Source of the DNA: JACKAQ01 sp965227145
Lineage (GTDB): Bacteria > Calditrichota > Calditrichia > RBG-13-44-9 > J075
Assembly (NCBI GenBank): GCA_965227145.1
Contig: OZ245730.1
Coordinates: 806,001-870,000, forward strand
Direction of reading: 5' to 3'
Length of the DNA stretch: 64,000 bases
Under the pieces are notes generated by a model. It saw only the letters and a program-made list of their open reading frames with translations, had not been told where the DNA came from and did not search any database. Below, in pieces: positions 16,956 to 26,898 of the stretch (positions are counted from its first letter, which is position 1; every line of letters starts with the position of its first letter). Both the position numbers and the translations under genes were made by a program.

Positions 16956-19796
16956 TTATTCTGTTGGCAGCAATTGGAACCGGGCAACATTCGGGGTGCT
17001 AAAATACTGTTGCGCGGCTGCCCTGATCCCCTCGACGGATAGCTGCCCGATAAAAGACGGCGTTTGTAAAATGTTGTTGGGGTTTTCCGCGTTCCACAAA
17101 TAAAATTGCAGCGTGGAAAGCCAATACCCGTTGCGGCGCAGGTTGATTTCATTTTCACGACGGAGGCTTTCCTGCACTTTTTGCAGGTATTGCGGATCGA
17201 CATCAACCGTTTTCAGGCTATCAATTTGTTCAAATACCAGTTGGGTCAACTCGTTTACGCGATCCGGGGCGCAGCCAAAAGCGATGCGTATTTCGTAAGT
17301 GCTTTCGGGATAATGGCTGGTGGACGCGCTAACGCCCACACCGTATGTGCCGCCCTGATCTTCGCGTAACGTTTCGCGCAGTTTGATTTGCAAAACAGAT
17401 GCCATCGCCTGAATGGCCAACCGATTTCCGCGATCCCAATTAAACGATCCGTTAAAATATATTTCAACCTGTGCTTTTTCTTCGAGCCCTCTGTGCAGCG
17501 TTTTTTCGATATTGCCTGTTGGCGTTTCGATCTGTTCATCGCGCCAGTTTTCGCGATCGCCGGTTGCCGGCAGGCTGGCGAGATAGGTTTCCGCGAGCGA
17601 TTCCAATTGCAGCAAATCGATATTGCCAACAAAAATAAACGTAAAATCTCCCGCATTTGCAAATCGTTCCCGGAAAATTTGATAAGATTTTTGTAAATCC
17701 ATTTCCTGCAACAACTTATCGGACCACGGGCGGGTGCGAAAATGGTAATCGGACATGGTAACCTGAACCGTATCGCTAAATGCTGTTTCCGGATCTGCGG
17801 CGCGATTGGCCAGAAAACCGCGAATCTGTGCCTGATAGGCGAGATACGCCGTGCTATCCATCCGCGGCGCGGTGAAATAGAGGTGGATCAGTTGGAACAT
17901 CGTTTCCAAATCCTCCAGCGATGCGCCGCCGCTGATGCCTTCGCTCATATTATTGATGCCCGGCGATACGCTGACATTTTTTCCGGCCAGTTTTTTCTCC
18001 AGTTCGATACGGTCAAAATTGCCGATGCCGCCCATCGCAACCACCGATGCGGCAGTTTCCCCGGCGATGTAAACCGAGTCCGGATACAGCGAAAGTCCGC
18101 CAGGACTGAACGCGCGAAACAACACTTGATCGTTTTTGAAATCGGTGGTTTTGGCAAATATCCGCATTCCGTTGGATAGTTGCCATTCGTGAACATCCAG
18201 ACTGTCGTTGTGAATTTTTTGCACAACATCGCCGGGCGCCGGCAGTGTGGAAATCAGCGGTTCATCCGAAACGTTGTCTGCATACGGCTCGATGTCGCTG
18301 TTCTGCACAGCTTCAAAAACGCTTTGCAATTCCGATTCATCCGGCAAATTCAACCCATCTTTTTCCGGCGCATTTATCAAAACAACCCGGTTTTTTGTGT
18401 CGAGCAGTTCACCGGCAACAGCGTTCACCTCTGCCAGCGAAATTTCCGGTATGTATTGCTGCCACAATTCGTATTCGTAGGCAATGCCCGGAATCGGTTC
18501 GTCCTCAAAAAAATTGCGCAAATATTCCGCCGCATAATTCGCGGAACCGGATTTGTCGCGTTCCCGGTAGGCTTGTTCAATTCCGCGGAGCATCTCGGAT
18601 TTTTGGCGATCCAGTTCACCCGGTGTCACCCCAAATTCGCGAATCCTGCGGGCTTCGGTGAGCAGCGCAGCCAAACCGGTGGGCAGCTCGTTATCTTTCA
18701 CAACGGCGGTCATGCTGAAAAACGATTTTGTGCGAACAAACCGCCCTTCGCCAACGCCGGCATACAAAAACGGTGGTTCGGGCTGTTGCAACAGCTCGTT
18801 CAAACGATTGTTGAGAATGCTGTTGTGCAGCGATTTCACCAAATTTTGGCGATAGGATTTCAGGCTGTTTTCCGGTTCGACCGGTTTTTTGTAATACACG
18901 CTGATGCTGGTATATGTCGCTTCCGGGTCGGTTGCGGTGGAAAACAGCGTTTCCGCATGATCCGGCACCGGAAATTCCTGACGTTTTCGGGGATTTTCTG
19001 ATGCGGGAATTGGTGCGAAATGTTCACGGATCAATGCTTCAATTTGCGCCACATCAAAATCGCCGACTGCGACAACCGCCATCATATCCGGGCGATACCA
19101 ATCCCGGTAAAACCTGCGAATTGTTTCCACATCTGCAGTTTCGATAATCTCTTTTTTGCCGATGGGCAAGCGCTCCGCGTATTTGGATTCATGAAATAAA
19201 ATCGGGAATTGTTTGTCGAGCATTCGCGCATTTGCACCGCGACCGAGGCGCCACTCTTCCACAATTACGCCGCGTTCCTTCTCCACTTCCTCCGGTGAAA
19301 AGCGGATGTTATGTGCCCAGTCGGAGAGAATCCGGAATGCGGTTTCCACAATTGCGGCGCTGTCTGTGGGAATTTGGAGCATGTAAACGGTTTCGTCAAA
19401 ACTGGTGTACGCGTTCAAATCCGGTCCAAAACGCATGCCGATGGATTCCAGGTAATCGACCAGCGTCTGTTTCGGGAAATTTTCCGTTCCGTTGAACGCC
19501 AGATGTTCCACAAAATGCGCCAATCCCCGTTGGTCGTCATCTTCCAGAATGGAGCCGGCGTTGACGCCCAATCGCAGCTCCGCCCGGTTTTGCGGCTCGC
19601 TGTTTTTGCGAATGTAATATCGCAAACCGTTGGGTAGTGTTCCGGTTGTAATATTGCTGTCCAACGGCAGGTGATTTGACATTGCGTTAGCCTGGTTGGC
19701 TGGCGAATAATTCTTTGTTGCAGTTGTGGAAACGCCCGCACAGCCAGCAAATAACACAAATCCGGTTACTATCATTACGCGGAAAAACATAACCAT
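16956..19796 (-). CDS. M16-family zinc metalloprotease lipoprotein (PqqL/insulinase-like)
   Basis: The 946-residue exported peptidase carries a lipoprotein signal (VLFAGC, Cys19), so it is tethered in the periplasm or outer membrane. The inverted zinc motif HFVEH spans residues 94-98, and the distal Glu lies in the EKERGVIVEEWR helix. It has the full set of four M16 domains: an active N-terminal half and an inactive C-terminal half, with the R/Y substrate-end motif near GGTYGVGVS. The length matches PqqL-type proteases that degrade peptides in the periplasm. The start ATG has AGAGGA five bases upstream. The second gene of the unit is the pentapeptide/propeller protein. Confidence 0.93.
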   Translation of the reverse strand: MVMFFRVMIVTGFVLFAGCAGVSTTATKNYSPANQANAMSNHLPLDSNITTGTLPNGLRYYIRKNSEPQNRAELRLGVNAGSILEDDDQRGLAHFVEHLAFNGTENFPKQTLVDYLESIGMRFGPDLNAYTSFDETVYMLQIPTDSAAIVETAFRILSDWAHNIRFSPEEVEKERGVIVEEWRLGRGANARMLDKQFPILFHESKYAERLPIGKKEIIETADVETIRRFYRDWYRPDMMAVVAVGDFDVAQIEALIREHFAPIPASENPRKRQEFPVPDHAETLFSTATDPEATYTSISVYYKKPVEPENSLKSYRQNLVKSLHNSILNNRLNELLQQPEPPFLYAGVGEGRFVRTKSFFSMTAVVKDNELPTGLAALLTEARRIREFGVTPGELDRQKSEMLRGIEQAYRERDKSGSANYAAEYLRNFFEDEPIPGIAYEYELWQQYIPEISLAEVNAVAGELLDTKNRVVLINAPEKDGLNLPDESELQSVFEAVQNSDIEPYADNVSDEPLISTLPAPGDVVQKIHNDSLDVHEWQLSNGMRIFAKTTDFKNDQVLFRAFSPGGLSLYPDSVYIAGETAASVVAMGGIGNFDRIELEKKLAGKNVSVSPGINNMSEGISGGASLEDLETMFQLIHLYFTAPRMDSTAYLAYQAQIRGFLANRAADPETAFSDTVQVTMSDYHFRTRPWSDKLLQEMDLQKSYQIFRERFANAGDFTFIFVGNIDLLQLESLAETYLASLPATGDRENWRDEQIETPTGNIEKTLHRGLEEKAQVEIYFNGSFNWDRGNRLAIQAMASVLQIKLRETLREDQGGTYGVGVSASTSHYPESTYEIRIAFGCAPDRVNELTQLVFEQIDSLKTVDVDPQYLQKVQESLRRENEINLRRNGYWLSTLQFYLWNAENPNNILQTPSFIGQLSVEGIRAAAQQYFSTPNVARFQLLPTE

Positions 19797-20510
19797 TTTA
19801 ATCCTCTGTTTCTTTCAATTATAGCTACAAATGTCTTTCTGTTTTGTGTAAGCTAAAATGTTATAAAATTTATACTTTAAAAAATGTTTTCCAATATTTT
19901 GATAAAATAATGGATTTACAGGCTACCTAACCCATTTTCAACATTAGGGTTTTCTAATTATTGTATAATTTCAATTCTCAGATATACAATTAATATACGA
20001 AAATTTATATTTTTTTACTCGCTCCTTTTTTGAGGCAAGGTGTGCTGTAAGTGTTGGTTTTATGTTGTTTTGCCACAATTTCTCGGTTTGGCTAAACCCG
20101 CAAAATTATTGAAATTTAAGTAATATTGTATTTTTTTTTACTTAAATCTGATATTAAGTTTCACGTCAAAGGGTTGGGTATAAACGCTCTTCAATTTGTG
20201 ACCTCGGGTGATTAATCAAAAATATATATGCAAGAAAAGCAATAAATTCTTATTACTTGTTTTTGTGATATTACAATCACATTTCAATTCCGATACAGGT
20301 TATTTTCATTTCGAAAAGAGTCAGACTGTTTTTTTAAGAATAATTGCTAAAAAAATATTGTGATTCTGTTGAATTCTTTGAACGTGGTTCTCTTAAATCA
20401 TTTTGAAAATGTTCCATAATATAATGGATTATGGTTTTCTATATACCGGTGTGCGCGTTAAACGGAATAAATACCGGATATTTTTGTGAAACAAAAAAGG
20501 GATTGAAGAA
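19797..20510. other. Long AT-rich intergenic region upstream of the glycan cluster
   Basis: This 714-base, very AT-rich gap lies between the divergent M16 protease and the first glycosyltransferase of the large cluster. No frame in it has a ribosome binding site. A TATAAT-like hexamer at 20420-20425 lacks a well-spaced -35 partner. No riboswitch or repeat that I recognise is present. It probably holds the cluster's main promoter. Confidence 0.4.
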
Positions 20511-21749
20511 ATGGAAACAATTTTGGTCAGACAAAATAAACTCCGGATTTTAATATATTGCAGCGATGCCAACGGCATGGGAAATACCAGCCGGACGCTT
20601 TCCATTGCAACACGAATTTCAGAGCAGGTTGATGATTGCGCAATTCTGTTGTTGACAGATTTGCCGATTATCGGGCGTTATAAATGCCCGCAAAATATGG
20701 ATTATGTCCATCTCCCCGGCATTGCGCGGGGTGACCGGCATGAATATGAGGCGCGGAATCTGAATATCGCACTCAATAATACGCTCACCCTCCGCCACAA
20801 AATCACCAAAAGCGCCATCAAAACTTTCAAACCGGATATTATTCTGATCCAAAGCAATCCATCGGATTTACCCCATGAAATTGAGCATACTTTTGGGTTT
20901 GTGAAACAGCGTTTCCCGGAAACCCGCATTATTTGGGGATTACCGGACATTCTCGGTCGCCCGGCCATTATTAAAGAAGAATGGCAGCGAAAAGATGTTT
21001 ACGGAATGCTGGATCGCATTTGCGACGAAGTTTGGATTCACGGTGTTCAGCATATTTTTGATGCAACCCGCGAATACGAATTTCCGGAATCGCTGGCACA
21101 AAAAACGACATTTACAGGCTATATGAGCGCACCCAACATTTCCCGGGAAAAAAATCACCGGGATACTTCGGATATCAAACAGGATAATCCATATGTGCTG
21201 GTTACCGCCGGCAGCGGAACAGAAGGATATGCGCTGGTCAGTTCGTATCTGGAATTTTTGGAAAACCAGGTTGAGCCGTTGCCATTCAGCAGCGTCATTA
21301 TTACCGGTCCGATGATGGCGTCTTACGAAAAATCTATTCTGATGGATCGCGCAGAGCGGTTGCCAAACGTAACATTTCACCGGTTCAGCAAAAATATTTT
21401 ACAATATCTGAAATACGCAGAATTGGTGGTTTGCAACGGCGGATTCAATTTATTTTGCGAAATATCGTCATATGATAAACATGCGATTTTCGTTCCCGGC
21501 GAAACAATGCATCACGAACATTTGTATCGCGCGCAAGTTCTTGAGGATTTGGGATTGGTGGAACTGATTTCCCCGAATATCCTCAGCGCCGGAACTTTGG
21601 GACGAAAAGTTATGAAAGTGTTTTCAATGGGTCCAACCGAAAAAAAATACGATATGGTTCCGCGCAATGCGTTGGAGCACATCGTAGAACGCGTTCAGTG
21701 TTTGAGCGCTAATGTTCAATTATCTCTCTATCATTCAGTATTGCGCTGA
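20511..21749 (+). CDS. Predicted glycosyltransferase, GT-B/MurG-like (COG4671 type), copy 1
   Basis: The 412-residue cytoplasmic protein starts at residue 12 with a Rossmann segment LRILIYCSDANGMGNTSR. The G-M-G-N loop corresponds to the GxGH/N nucleotide-sugar loop of GT28/MurG-like enzymes. The C-terminal domain contains LVTAGSGTEGYALV, SVIITGPMM and the acceptor-side VCNGGFNLFCEISSYDKHAIFVPG (here shortened: VCNGGFNLFCEI then FVPG). It is the first gene of a co-directional run. The next gene (22079) is a divergent paralogue with the same domain order. The family is generally placed in surface-glycan loci; donor and acceptor are unknown. Confidence 0.8.
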   Translation: METILVRQNKLRILIYCSDANGMGNTSRTLSIATRISEQVDDCAILLLTDLPIIGRYKCPQNMDYVHLPGIARGDRHEYEARNLNIALNNTLTLRHKITKSAIKTFKPDIILIQSNPSDLPHEIEHTFGFVKQRFPETRIIWGLPDILGRPAIIKEEWQRKDVYGMLDRICDEVWIHGVQHIFDATREYEFPESLAQKTTFTGYMSAPNISREKNHRDTSDIKQDNPYVLVTAGSGTEGYALVSSYLEFLENQVEPLPFSSVIITGPMMASYEKSILMDRAERLPNVTFHRFSKNILQYLKYAELVVCNGGFNLFCEISSYDKHAIFVPGETMHHEHLYRAQVLEDLGLVELISPNILSAGTLGRKVMKVFSMGPTEKKYDMVPRNALEHIVERVQCLSANVQLSLYHSVLR

Positions 21750-22078
21750 AAACCCTGTATCATTTTTGTTCATTGAGAATCTGGTATCATTAAAAAAAAT
21801 GAAATTTTGGTGATACCAACATCAAAGAAAAGCCAGTGCCGGTTTTCTTGGATTTGTATGGTTGCATCAGGTAATCGACTCAAATTGACTATTTTGTCTT
21901 GTTGAAATACCACTCAACAGGAATTATGCTTCGATGGTGGTTTCCGTGTCTCAATTTCCTGATATCTTTTCCAAATTATAATTATCGCGACAGGTTAAGT
22001 AAAGTTGTGCCGGACTGTGTTTTTCGTTTTATCCAAACGAAAATCATATTTGTTGGTATGCAAACAAGGAGCTTTAAC
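21750..22078. other. Intergenic region with an inverted repeat
   Basis: This 329-base gap lies between the two paralogous glycosyltransferases. A perfect 8-base inverted repeat (TGGTATCA at 21782-21789, TGATACCA at 21811-21818) encloses a run of A and a run of T that can extend the stem. No T-tract follows, so it may be a processing or operator element. The frame of the downstream gene is open back to 21899 but has no start signal there. Confidence 0.45.
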
Positions 22079-23380
22079 TTGAACGTAAACGGTGTCTTGG
22101 AGAACCGAAATACTGTTCCAAACGGTAGCATCAATCATTGGAAGTTTGCCGCAGCAGAAAAAACACCCGATTTCCCCAAAAATTTGCGGGTGTTAATTTA
22201 CTCCCAGGATGGGTACGGATTGGGGCATTTGCGACGGAATTTGAGTATTACTACTCAAATTAAACAATTGTGCCCGTCGGCTTCGGTTTTGATCATTGTG
22301 GATTCGCCGGTTGCGCCATTCTTTGAGCTGCCGCCGCTCTGCGATTTTATCAAAATCCCCACGATGGTGAAAATTGATTACGGCGTTTGGGCATCCAATC
22401 GTTTGAATATGACCTCCAGCGAGCTGTTGCCCGTTCGGGCAGATATGATTACCAATATCGCACTCAGTTTTCAGCCGCATGTTTTTTTGGTGGATCACAT
22501 GCCACACGGCGCATTGGGCGAACTTACCGAGCCGATCAAACAAATCAAACAGTTGAGCCCGCACACTCGCATGGTTTTGGGGCTGCGCGATATTTTGGGC
22601 GGACCGGAAGACATCTTCAAACAATGGAATCTTGAAGGTGCATACGACGTCGCGGAAAAATATTACGATAAAGTGCTGATTTACGGCAGCCCGGAAATTT
22701 TTCCCAGCGCGGAAGAATACTTCTTTTCGGAAAAATTGCTCAACAAAACAACCTACTGTGGTTTTGTTTGCCGGGACGACACGCCAAAGGAGTTCAGTAA
22801 CAGTCAGCTAAAAAAGCTGATGCCCAAAAATGATTTGCCGCTGTTGCTGGTAACCGGCGGCGGCGGACACGATGCCAACAGTTTTATGGATATTTTTCTG
22901 GATACGGTTAATTTGCTGAAATCGAAACTGGAATTTCAGGCGATTGTTTCTTCCGGACCGTTTATGCAAATAGAACAAATTCAGGCACTTAGGGACAAAG
23001 CTAAAGGCTTTCCGGTAACGGTGGAAAGTTTGGGAAACGATGCCATTCATTTTTTAAAGCGGGCAGATCTGCTCATCTCGATGGCCGGTTACAACACCAC
23101 CAGCGAGATTTTGCGGTTCCGCAAAAATGCCATTATCATTCCCAGACCCGGACCCAGCGCCGAACAAACCATCCGCACCCGTTTACTCACTCAGCGGAAT
23201 ATGTTTGCAGCGATTCACCCCAACGATTTAACGCCGGAGCGCCTCGCGGAAACAATTACCGAACGCCTGAAAGGCGGATCGACACTTGATGACAGCAACG
23301 TGCCGGATATGTTTGGCGCCAGAAATGCCGCATTTACCATTTTGAACAGTGTTTCGGTTGCCAGCGAAAGCGAAGTGTAA
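22079..23380 (+). CDS. Predicted glycosyltransferase, GT-B/MurG-like (COG4671 type), copy 2
   Basis: The 433-residue product is a paralogue of the gene at 20511: LRVLIYSQDGYGLGHLRRNL aligns with its first Rossmann strand, here with the classical GLGH loop. The C-terminal half has LLVTGGGGHDANSFMD, QAIVSSGPFM, the Gly-rich donor loop ISMAGYNTTSEILRF and IIPRPGPSAEQTIR. The start is inferred as TTG at 22079, because a perfect AAGGAG (22066-22071) sits seven bases before it. ATG at 22058 and frames back to 21899 have no such signal. It probably acts on the same glycan as copy 1, adding a second residue. Confidence 0.8.
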   Translation: MNVNGVLENRNTVPNGSINHWKFAAAEKTPDFPKNLRVLIYSQDGYGLGHLRRNLSITTQIKQLCPSASVLIIVDSPVAPFFELPPLCDFIKIPTMVKIDYGVWASNRLNMTSSELLPVRADMITNIALSFQPHVFLVDHMPHGALGELTEPIKQIKQLSPHTRMVLGLRDILGGPEDIFKQWNLEGAYDVAEKYYDKVLIYGSPEIFPSAEEYFFSEKLLNKTTYCGFVCRDDTPKEFSNSQLKKLMPKNDLPLLLVTGGGGHDANSFMDIFLDTVNLLKSKLEFQAIVSSGPFMQIEQIQALRDKAKGFPVTVESLGNDAIHFLKRADLLISMAGYNTTSEILRFRKNAIIIPRPGPSAEQTIRTRLLTQRNMFAAIHPNDLTPERLAETITERLKGGSTLDDSNVPDMFGARNAAFTILNSVSVASESEV

Positions 23381-23448
23381 CCCTTTGTTTTTACGGGAGA
23401 AAGGGTAATTTTATTTCAAACAGGGAACGTTTTACAGGAGAAATTTTG

Positions 23449-23913
23449 ATGTTTACGTATTCAGCATTTTCAGCTTTGAAAATCGGGCAGCGCGTTAAAA
23501 TTAAATGCGAGCCGGTGGATGGAAATACGCTCAATGCGCTGGAAATTTCATACAAGGAGCCAAAAGATCAATTGGAAATGGAAGGCAAAATTCAGTCGCT
23601 CGATCCGAAAACCAACGCCATCGGGTTGCTCAACCAAACCTTCTCAATTCCCGCAGATGTTCCGGTGAAAAATGAGCATCGCGAACACACCGATCTCAGC
23701 AAACTGACGGTTGGCGATATGGCAAAACTCATCGGCCACCGCTCCGCCGACGGCGAATTTATTCCGGTAAAGCTAAAAACCTGGAAACCGATCGGCGTGG
23801 AAAGTGATGAGCTGCAAGGCAATATCGAATCGATAAGCGCAGATGAACAAATGCTCAAATTGATGAATTACAACATCATTGTAAACGAAGAAACCGAATA
23901 CAAAGGTTTTTGA
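23449..23913 (+). CDS. Small beta-rich protein, DUF5666-like, cytoplasmic copy 1
   Basis: The 154-residue protein has no signal peptide. It has a repeating pattern of a G-x-I-x-x-[LI]-[DS] strand followed by a hydrophobic strand and a V/N-x-x-T ending: GKIQSLDPKTNAIGLLNQTF and GNIESISADEQMLKLMNYNI. This pattern resembles DUF5666 (OB-like barrel) domains, which have no known function. The ATG at 23449 has AGGAG eight bases upstream. Two relatives occur in the window: 26374-26847, and the secreted 47165-47743. The first two alternate with glycosyltransferase and phosphotransferase genes, which suggests an accessory role for the glycan enzymes; this is inference. Confidence 0.72.
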   Translation: MFTYSAFSALKIGQRVKIKCEPVDGNTLNALEISYKEPKDQLEMEGKIQSLDPKTNAIGLLNQTFSIPADVPVKNEHREHTDLSKLTVGDMAKLIGHRSADGEFIPVKLKTWKPIGVESDELQGNIESISADEQMLKLMNYNIIVNEETEYKGF

Positions 23914-24049
23914 GAACCAATAAATGTTAAAACAACGGACCACACGGATGTTTTTATTTGAACCCCGTTTTATGAGCCTGATCTGACCATTCGCGTACGG
24001 TAATTGTTATTCTGAAACACATTCGGCACAAGGTTCAAGGAAGGAAAAA

Positions 24050-25342
24050 ATGTCACGCTCAAACGATAAAAAAGTGATTGCGTTTGTCCTGAAAGGCTAC
24101 CCGCGACTTTCGGAAACGTTTATCCTCAACGAAATATTGTTGCTGGAAGAACTGGGTTATCCGCTGCACATTGTTGCGATGCGGAATCCCGGTGAAACGA
24201 AAATCCACGGCGATGTTGAGCGGGTGAAAGCCCCGGTTTCGTATGTGCCGGATTATTTCTGGCAATTTTTTGGCGCGTTTATGCTCAGCCATTTGCGAGT
24301 GTTGCTGCGCTATCCGCTGTCATATTTGCCCGCACTGCATTTTGCCGCATGGCGCAGCCTGAAACGCTGGAGTTCATCGACCATCAAGCGGTTTTCGCAG
24401 GCGGTTTATTTTGTAGACAGGGTTGTGCCGGATGCCCGATTCGGGCAATATTATGCGCACTTTAGCCACGGACCCACCACACTGGTTTTCTTCGCAAGCT
24501 GGATCACCGGAATTCCATACAGTTTTAGCGCACATGCAAAAGATATTTATCTGCAGGAAGATGAATTTTTGCGCCAGAAAATTCACGGGGCGCAATTTGC
24601 CGTAACCTGCACAGGTTTCAATCGCAAACATATGGCTGGTGTTGCAGGCAGCGATGCGCCGGTTTATCGCTGCTATCACGGCATCAATATCGAAAAATTT
24701 ACCCGTAATGCGGCGTTATCGCGCAACGGCAAGCCGCCGGTAATTTTATCCATTGGGCGATTTGTGCCCAAAAAAGGATTCCCGACGTTGTTGAAAGCCA
24801 TGCATCTGCTGAAAGAAAAAGGCTACGCTTTTTCCGCATATTTTGCGGGTGGCGGACCGATGGCGGATGAATTGCAAACGCTGATCGATCAATTTGGGTT
24901 GACGGCTAATGTTCAATTAATCAACAAGTTATCGCAGGAAGAATTGCTGGACTATTACCGCAAGGCAGATATTTTTGCGCTTGCCTGCGAAGTGCAACCG
25001 GATGGCGATCGCGATGGCATTCCCAACGTTTTGGTGGAGGCGATGGCGTTGGAAATTCCCGCAGTTTCAACAGCTATTTCCGGCATTCCGGAATTGATCG
25101 ACGACGGCAAAAACGGGTTGCTGGTCCCGCAGCGCAATCCCGAAGCGCTGGCGGCAGCGCTGGAAAAATTGATCAATCAGCCGGAACTGGCGCTGGCGTT
25201 GGGAAAAGCCGGGCGCGAAACCGTTAAACAGGAATTTGACAACCGCCAAAACGTCATCAAAATTGGCACATTGCTGGATGACGCCATGAAAAGCCCGGCA
25301 TTGGAAAACCGGGATTTTCGTGCAATCGTAAAATACAGTTAA
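24050..25342 (+). CDS. Glycosyltransferase family 4, colanic-acid type (WcaL/AmsK-like)
   Basis: The 430-residue GT-B enzyme begins FVLKGYPRLSETFILNE, the conserved start of WcaL/AmsK-like exopolysaccharide glycosyltransferases. The C-terminal GT4 domain has LSIGRFVPKKGF, FAGGGPM, and the catalytic EX7E region in DGDRDGIPNVLVEAMALEIP with SGIPELIDDGKNG. It transfers a sugar from a nucleotide donor to a lipid-linked intermediate at the cytoplasmic membrane. An AAGGAAGG ribosome binding site precedes the ATG. It lies 24 bases before the first APH-like gene, so the two are co-transcribed. Confidence 0.92.
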   Translation: MSRSNDKKVIAFVLKGYPRLSETFILNEILLLEELGYPLHIVAMRNPGETKIHGDVERVKAPVSYVPDYFWQFFGAFMLSHLRVLLRYPLSYLPALHFAAWRSLKRWSSSTIKRFSQAVYFVDRVVPDARFGQYYAHFSHGPTTLVFFASWITGIPYSFSAHAKDIYLQEDEFLRQKIHGAQFAVTCTGFNRKHMAGVAGSDAPVYRCYHGINIEKFTRNAALSRNGKPPVILSIGRFVPKKGFPTLLKAMHLLKEKGYAFSAYFAGGGPMADELQTLIDQFGLTANVQLINKLSQEELLDYYRKADIFALACEVQPDGDRDGIPNVLVEAMALEIPAVSTAISGIPELIDDGKNGLLVPQRNPEALAAALEKLINQPELALALGKAGRETVKQEFDNRQNVIKIGTLLDDAMKSPALENRDFRAIVKYS

Positions 25343-25366
25343 ATCTAATAAAAACAGGGATGAACA

Positions 25367-26377
25367 GTGGCTACGAAATCGACGATTCATTACAAAACAG
25401 ATAAATTATACACCCTCAAAAAAGCGCTCGATCCCGCAAAAATGCGGGAAGTGTTCGAGCCGATGACAAAAGAACATTTTGGCGAAAAAGCGGAAGTCCG
25501 GGATGTAAACATCGAAGTGCTGCGCAAACGCAACCAGCGCTGCGTTATCCGCTACCGGGTGGTTGCATCCACCAACGGAAACGGTGCAATTGTAAATTGG
25601 CCGGTGATCGGAAAGGTTTACAAAATCAATCAGGGCGAAGAAGTTTTTGAATTTATGAAAGAATTGTGGACGCGTGGTTTTCAGCAAAATGCGTCCGATA
25701 AAATCAGCATTCCGGAGCCATACGCATTTTCCACGCCGATGAGCATGTTGTTTCAGGAAGAAGTGCCCGGCAAACCGGTAAAACAATTGTTGAAAGAAAA
25801 TCTCAATCCGGCGTACATGCGCCAGCTCGCCCGGACATTGGCAAAACTGCATTCCTGCGGGTATAAACCGGGACCGGCGATGACGCTGGATGATCATTTG
25901 CTGCGCTGCCATCCGCGCTATCCGTTCCTCTTTTTGGCATGCCCGGAATTAGCGCCGCAGATCGAACAATTATTGGCCGATTTCCAAACGCTTGAAAAAC
26001 GCTGGGCAAATGTGCCTCTGGCGCCAATTCACGGTGATCTGCACATGGGGCAGCTGCATTTGCAGGATGAAAGCGCCTATCTTATTGATTTTGATGCACT
26101 TTCGTATGGCGATCCGGCAGCGGATATTGGCAATCTGGTCGTGTTTTTGAAAGGCAAATTAAAGCGCGAACCGCGAATGGCGGCAGTGATCGATGCGCTT
26201 TACGACGAATATTTCAAAACGATGGACCCGGAAATCCGCAATCGTGTGCCGTTTTACGAGGCAATTACGCATCTGCGACGAGCCTGCAAATTGCTCCGCT
26301 ACCAAAAAGATGGCTGGCGCAAACGCATCGCCAAAATGATTCAACAGGCAGAACATTGCATCGGGGAGATCAAATGA
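25367..26377 (+). CDS. APH-fold phosphotransferase-like protein 1 (HGD...Q variant)
   Basis: The 336-residue protein of the aminoglycoside-phosphotransferase/choline-kinase fold starts at GTG (25367). The N-lobe hairpin reads LRKRNQRCVIRYRV followed by VIGKVYK. The hinge region is IPEPYAFSTPMSMLFQE. The catalytic loop is HGDLHMGQ (His222, Asp224), and the metal site is DFDA (Asp241, Asp243). In classical APH enzymes the residue five after the catalytic Asp is Asn; here it is Gln. It probably phosphorylates a small hydroxylated substrate such as a sugar in this glycan locus; antibiotic resistance is unlikely given the neighbours. Its stop overlaps the next ATG (ATGA). Confidence 0.85.
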   Translation: MATKSTIHYKTDKLYTLKKALDPAKMREVFEPMTKEHFGEKAEVRDVNIEVLRKRNQRCVIRYRVVASTNGNGAIVNWPVIGKVYKINQGEEVFEFMKELWTRGFQQNASDKISIPEPYAFSTPMSMLFQEEVPGKPVKQLLKENLNPAYMRQLARTLAKLHSCGYKPGPAMTLDDHLLRCHPRYPFLFLACPELAPQIEQLLADFQTLEKRWANVPLAPIHGDLHMGQLHLQDESAYLIDFDALSYGDPAADIGNLVVFLKGKLKREPRMAAVIDALYDEYFKTMDPEIRNRVPFYEAITHLRRACKLLRYQKDGWRKRIAKMIQQAEHCIGEIK

Positions 26378-26847
26378 GCGCATTTATCAATTTTGAAGCA
26401 TTGCAGAACGAACAGTTTGTGAAAGTGAACGGAAAATTGCAATCCGACGGCGCTTTGCTGGCAGTGGAAGTGAATACTACCCGCACCGCAAAATACGAAG
26501 ACGATCAGGATAAAATGCAAAGTGTGATCCAGCATATTGATCAACAGTCGCACGAAATAAAAGTGCTGAACCAGACAATCCCGCTTTCGCCGGAAACCGT
26601 TTATCGCACGATTTCCAATAAACCGTCAACGTTCAGCGATTTTTACGAAGGTGAACAGGTGAAAATACGGGGATATTTTGAACCCGGCGGCGGATTTATG
26701 CCCAGCAAAATTACGGCTCAGGAAACGCTGGAATTTAATGTTGACGAAATCGAAGGGCAAATTTCCGGTATCGATTACGACAGCCGCACATTTTTTGTGA
26801 ATGGCATTCGCGTCGTTCTGGACAGCCACAGCCTGTTACTGAAATAA
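26374..26847 (+). CDS. Small beta-rich protein, DUF5666-like, cytoplasmic copy 2
   Basis: The 157-residue protein has no signal peptide. Its strand pattern matches the protein at 23449: SVIQHIDQQSHEIKVLNQTI and GQISGIDYDSRTFFVNGIRV, each a G/S-x-I-x-x-I-D start and a hydrophobic second strand. The ATG overlaps the upstream stop by four bases and has GGGGAG five bases before it, so translation is coupled to the APH-like gene. The frame could extend six codons upstream, but not with a better signal. The function is unknown; the strict coupling suggests it acts with the phosphotransferase. Confidence 0.72.
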   Translation: MSAFINFEALQNEQFVKVNGKLQSDGALLAVEVNTTRTAKYEDDQDKMQSVIQHIDQQSHEIKVLNQTIPLSPETVYRTISNKPSTFSDFYEGEQVKIRGYFEPGGGFMPSKITAQETLEFNVDEIEGQISGIDYDSRTFFVNGIRVVLDSHSLLLK

Positions 26848-26898
26848 TTTATTTCAAAAATTGTATCATTTATTCATCAACATAAGTAGCTGTAAACA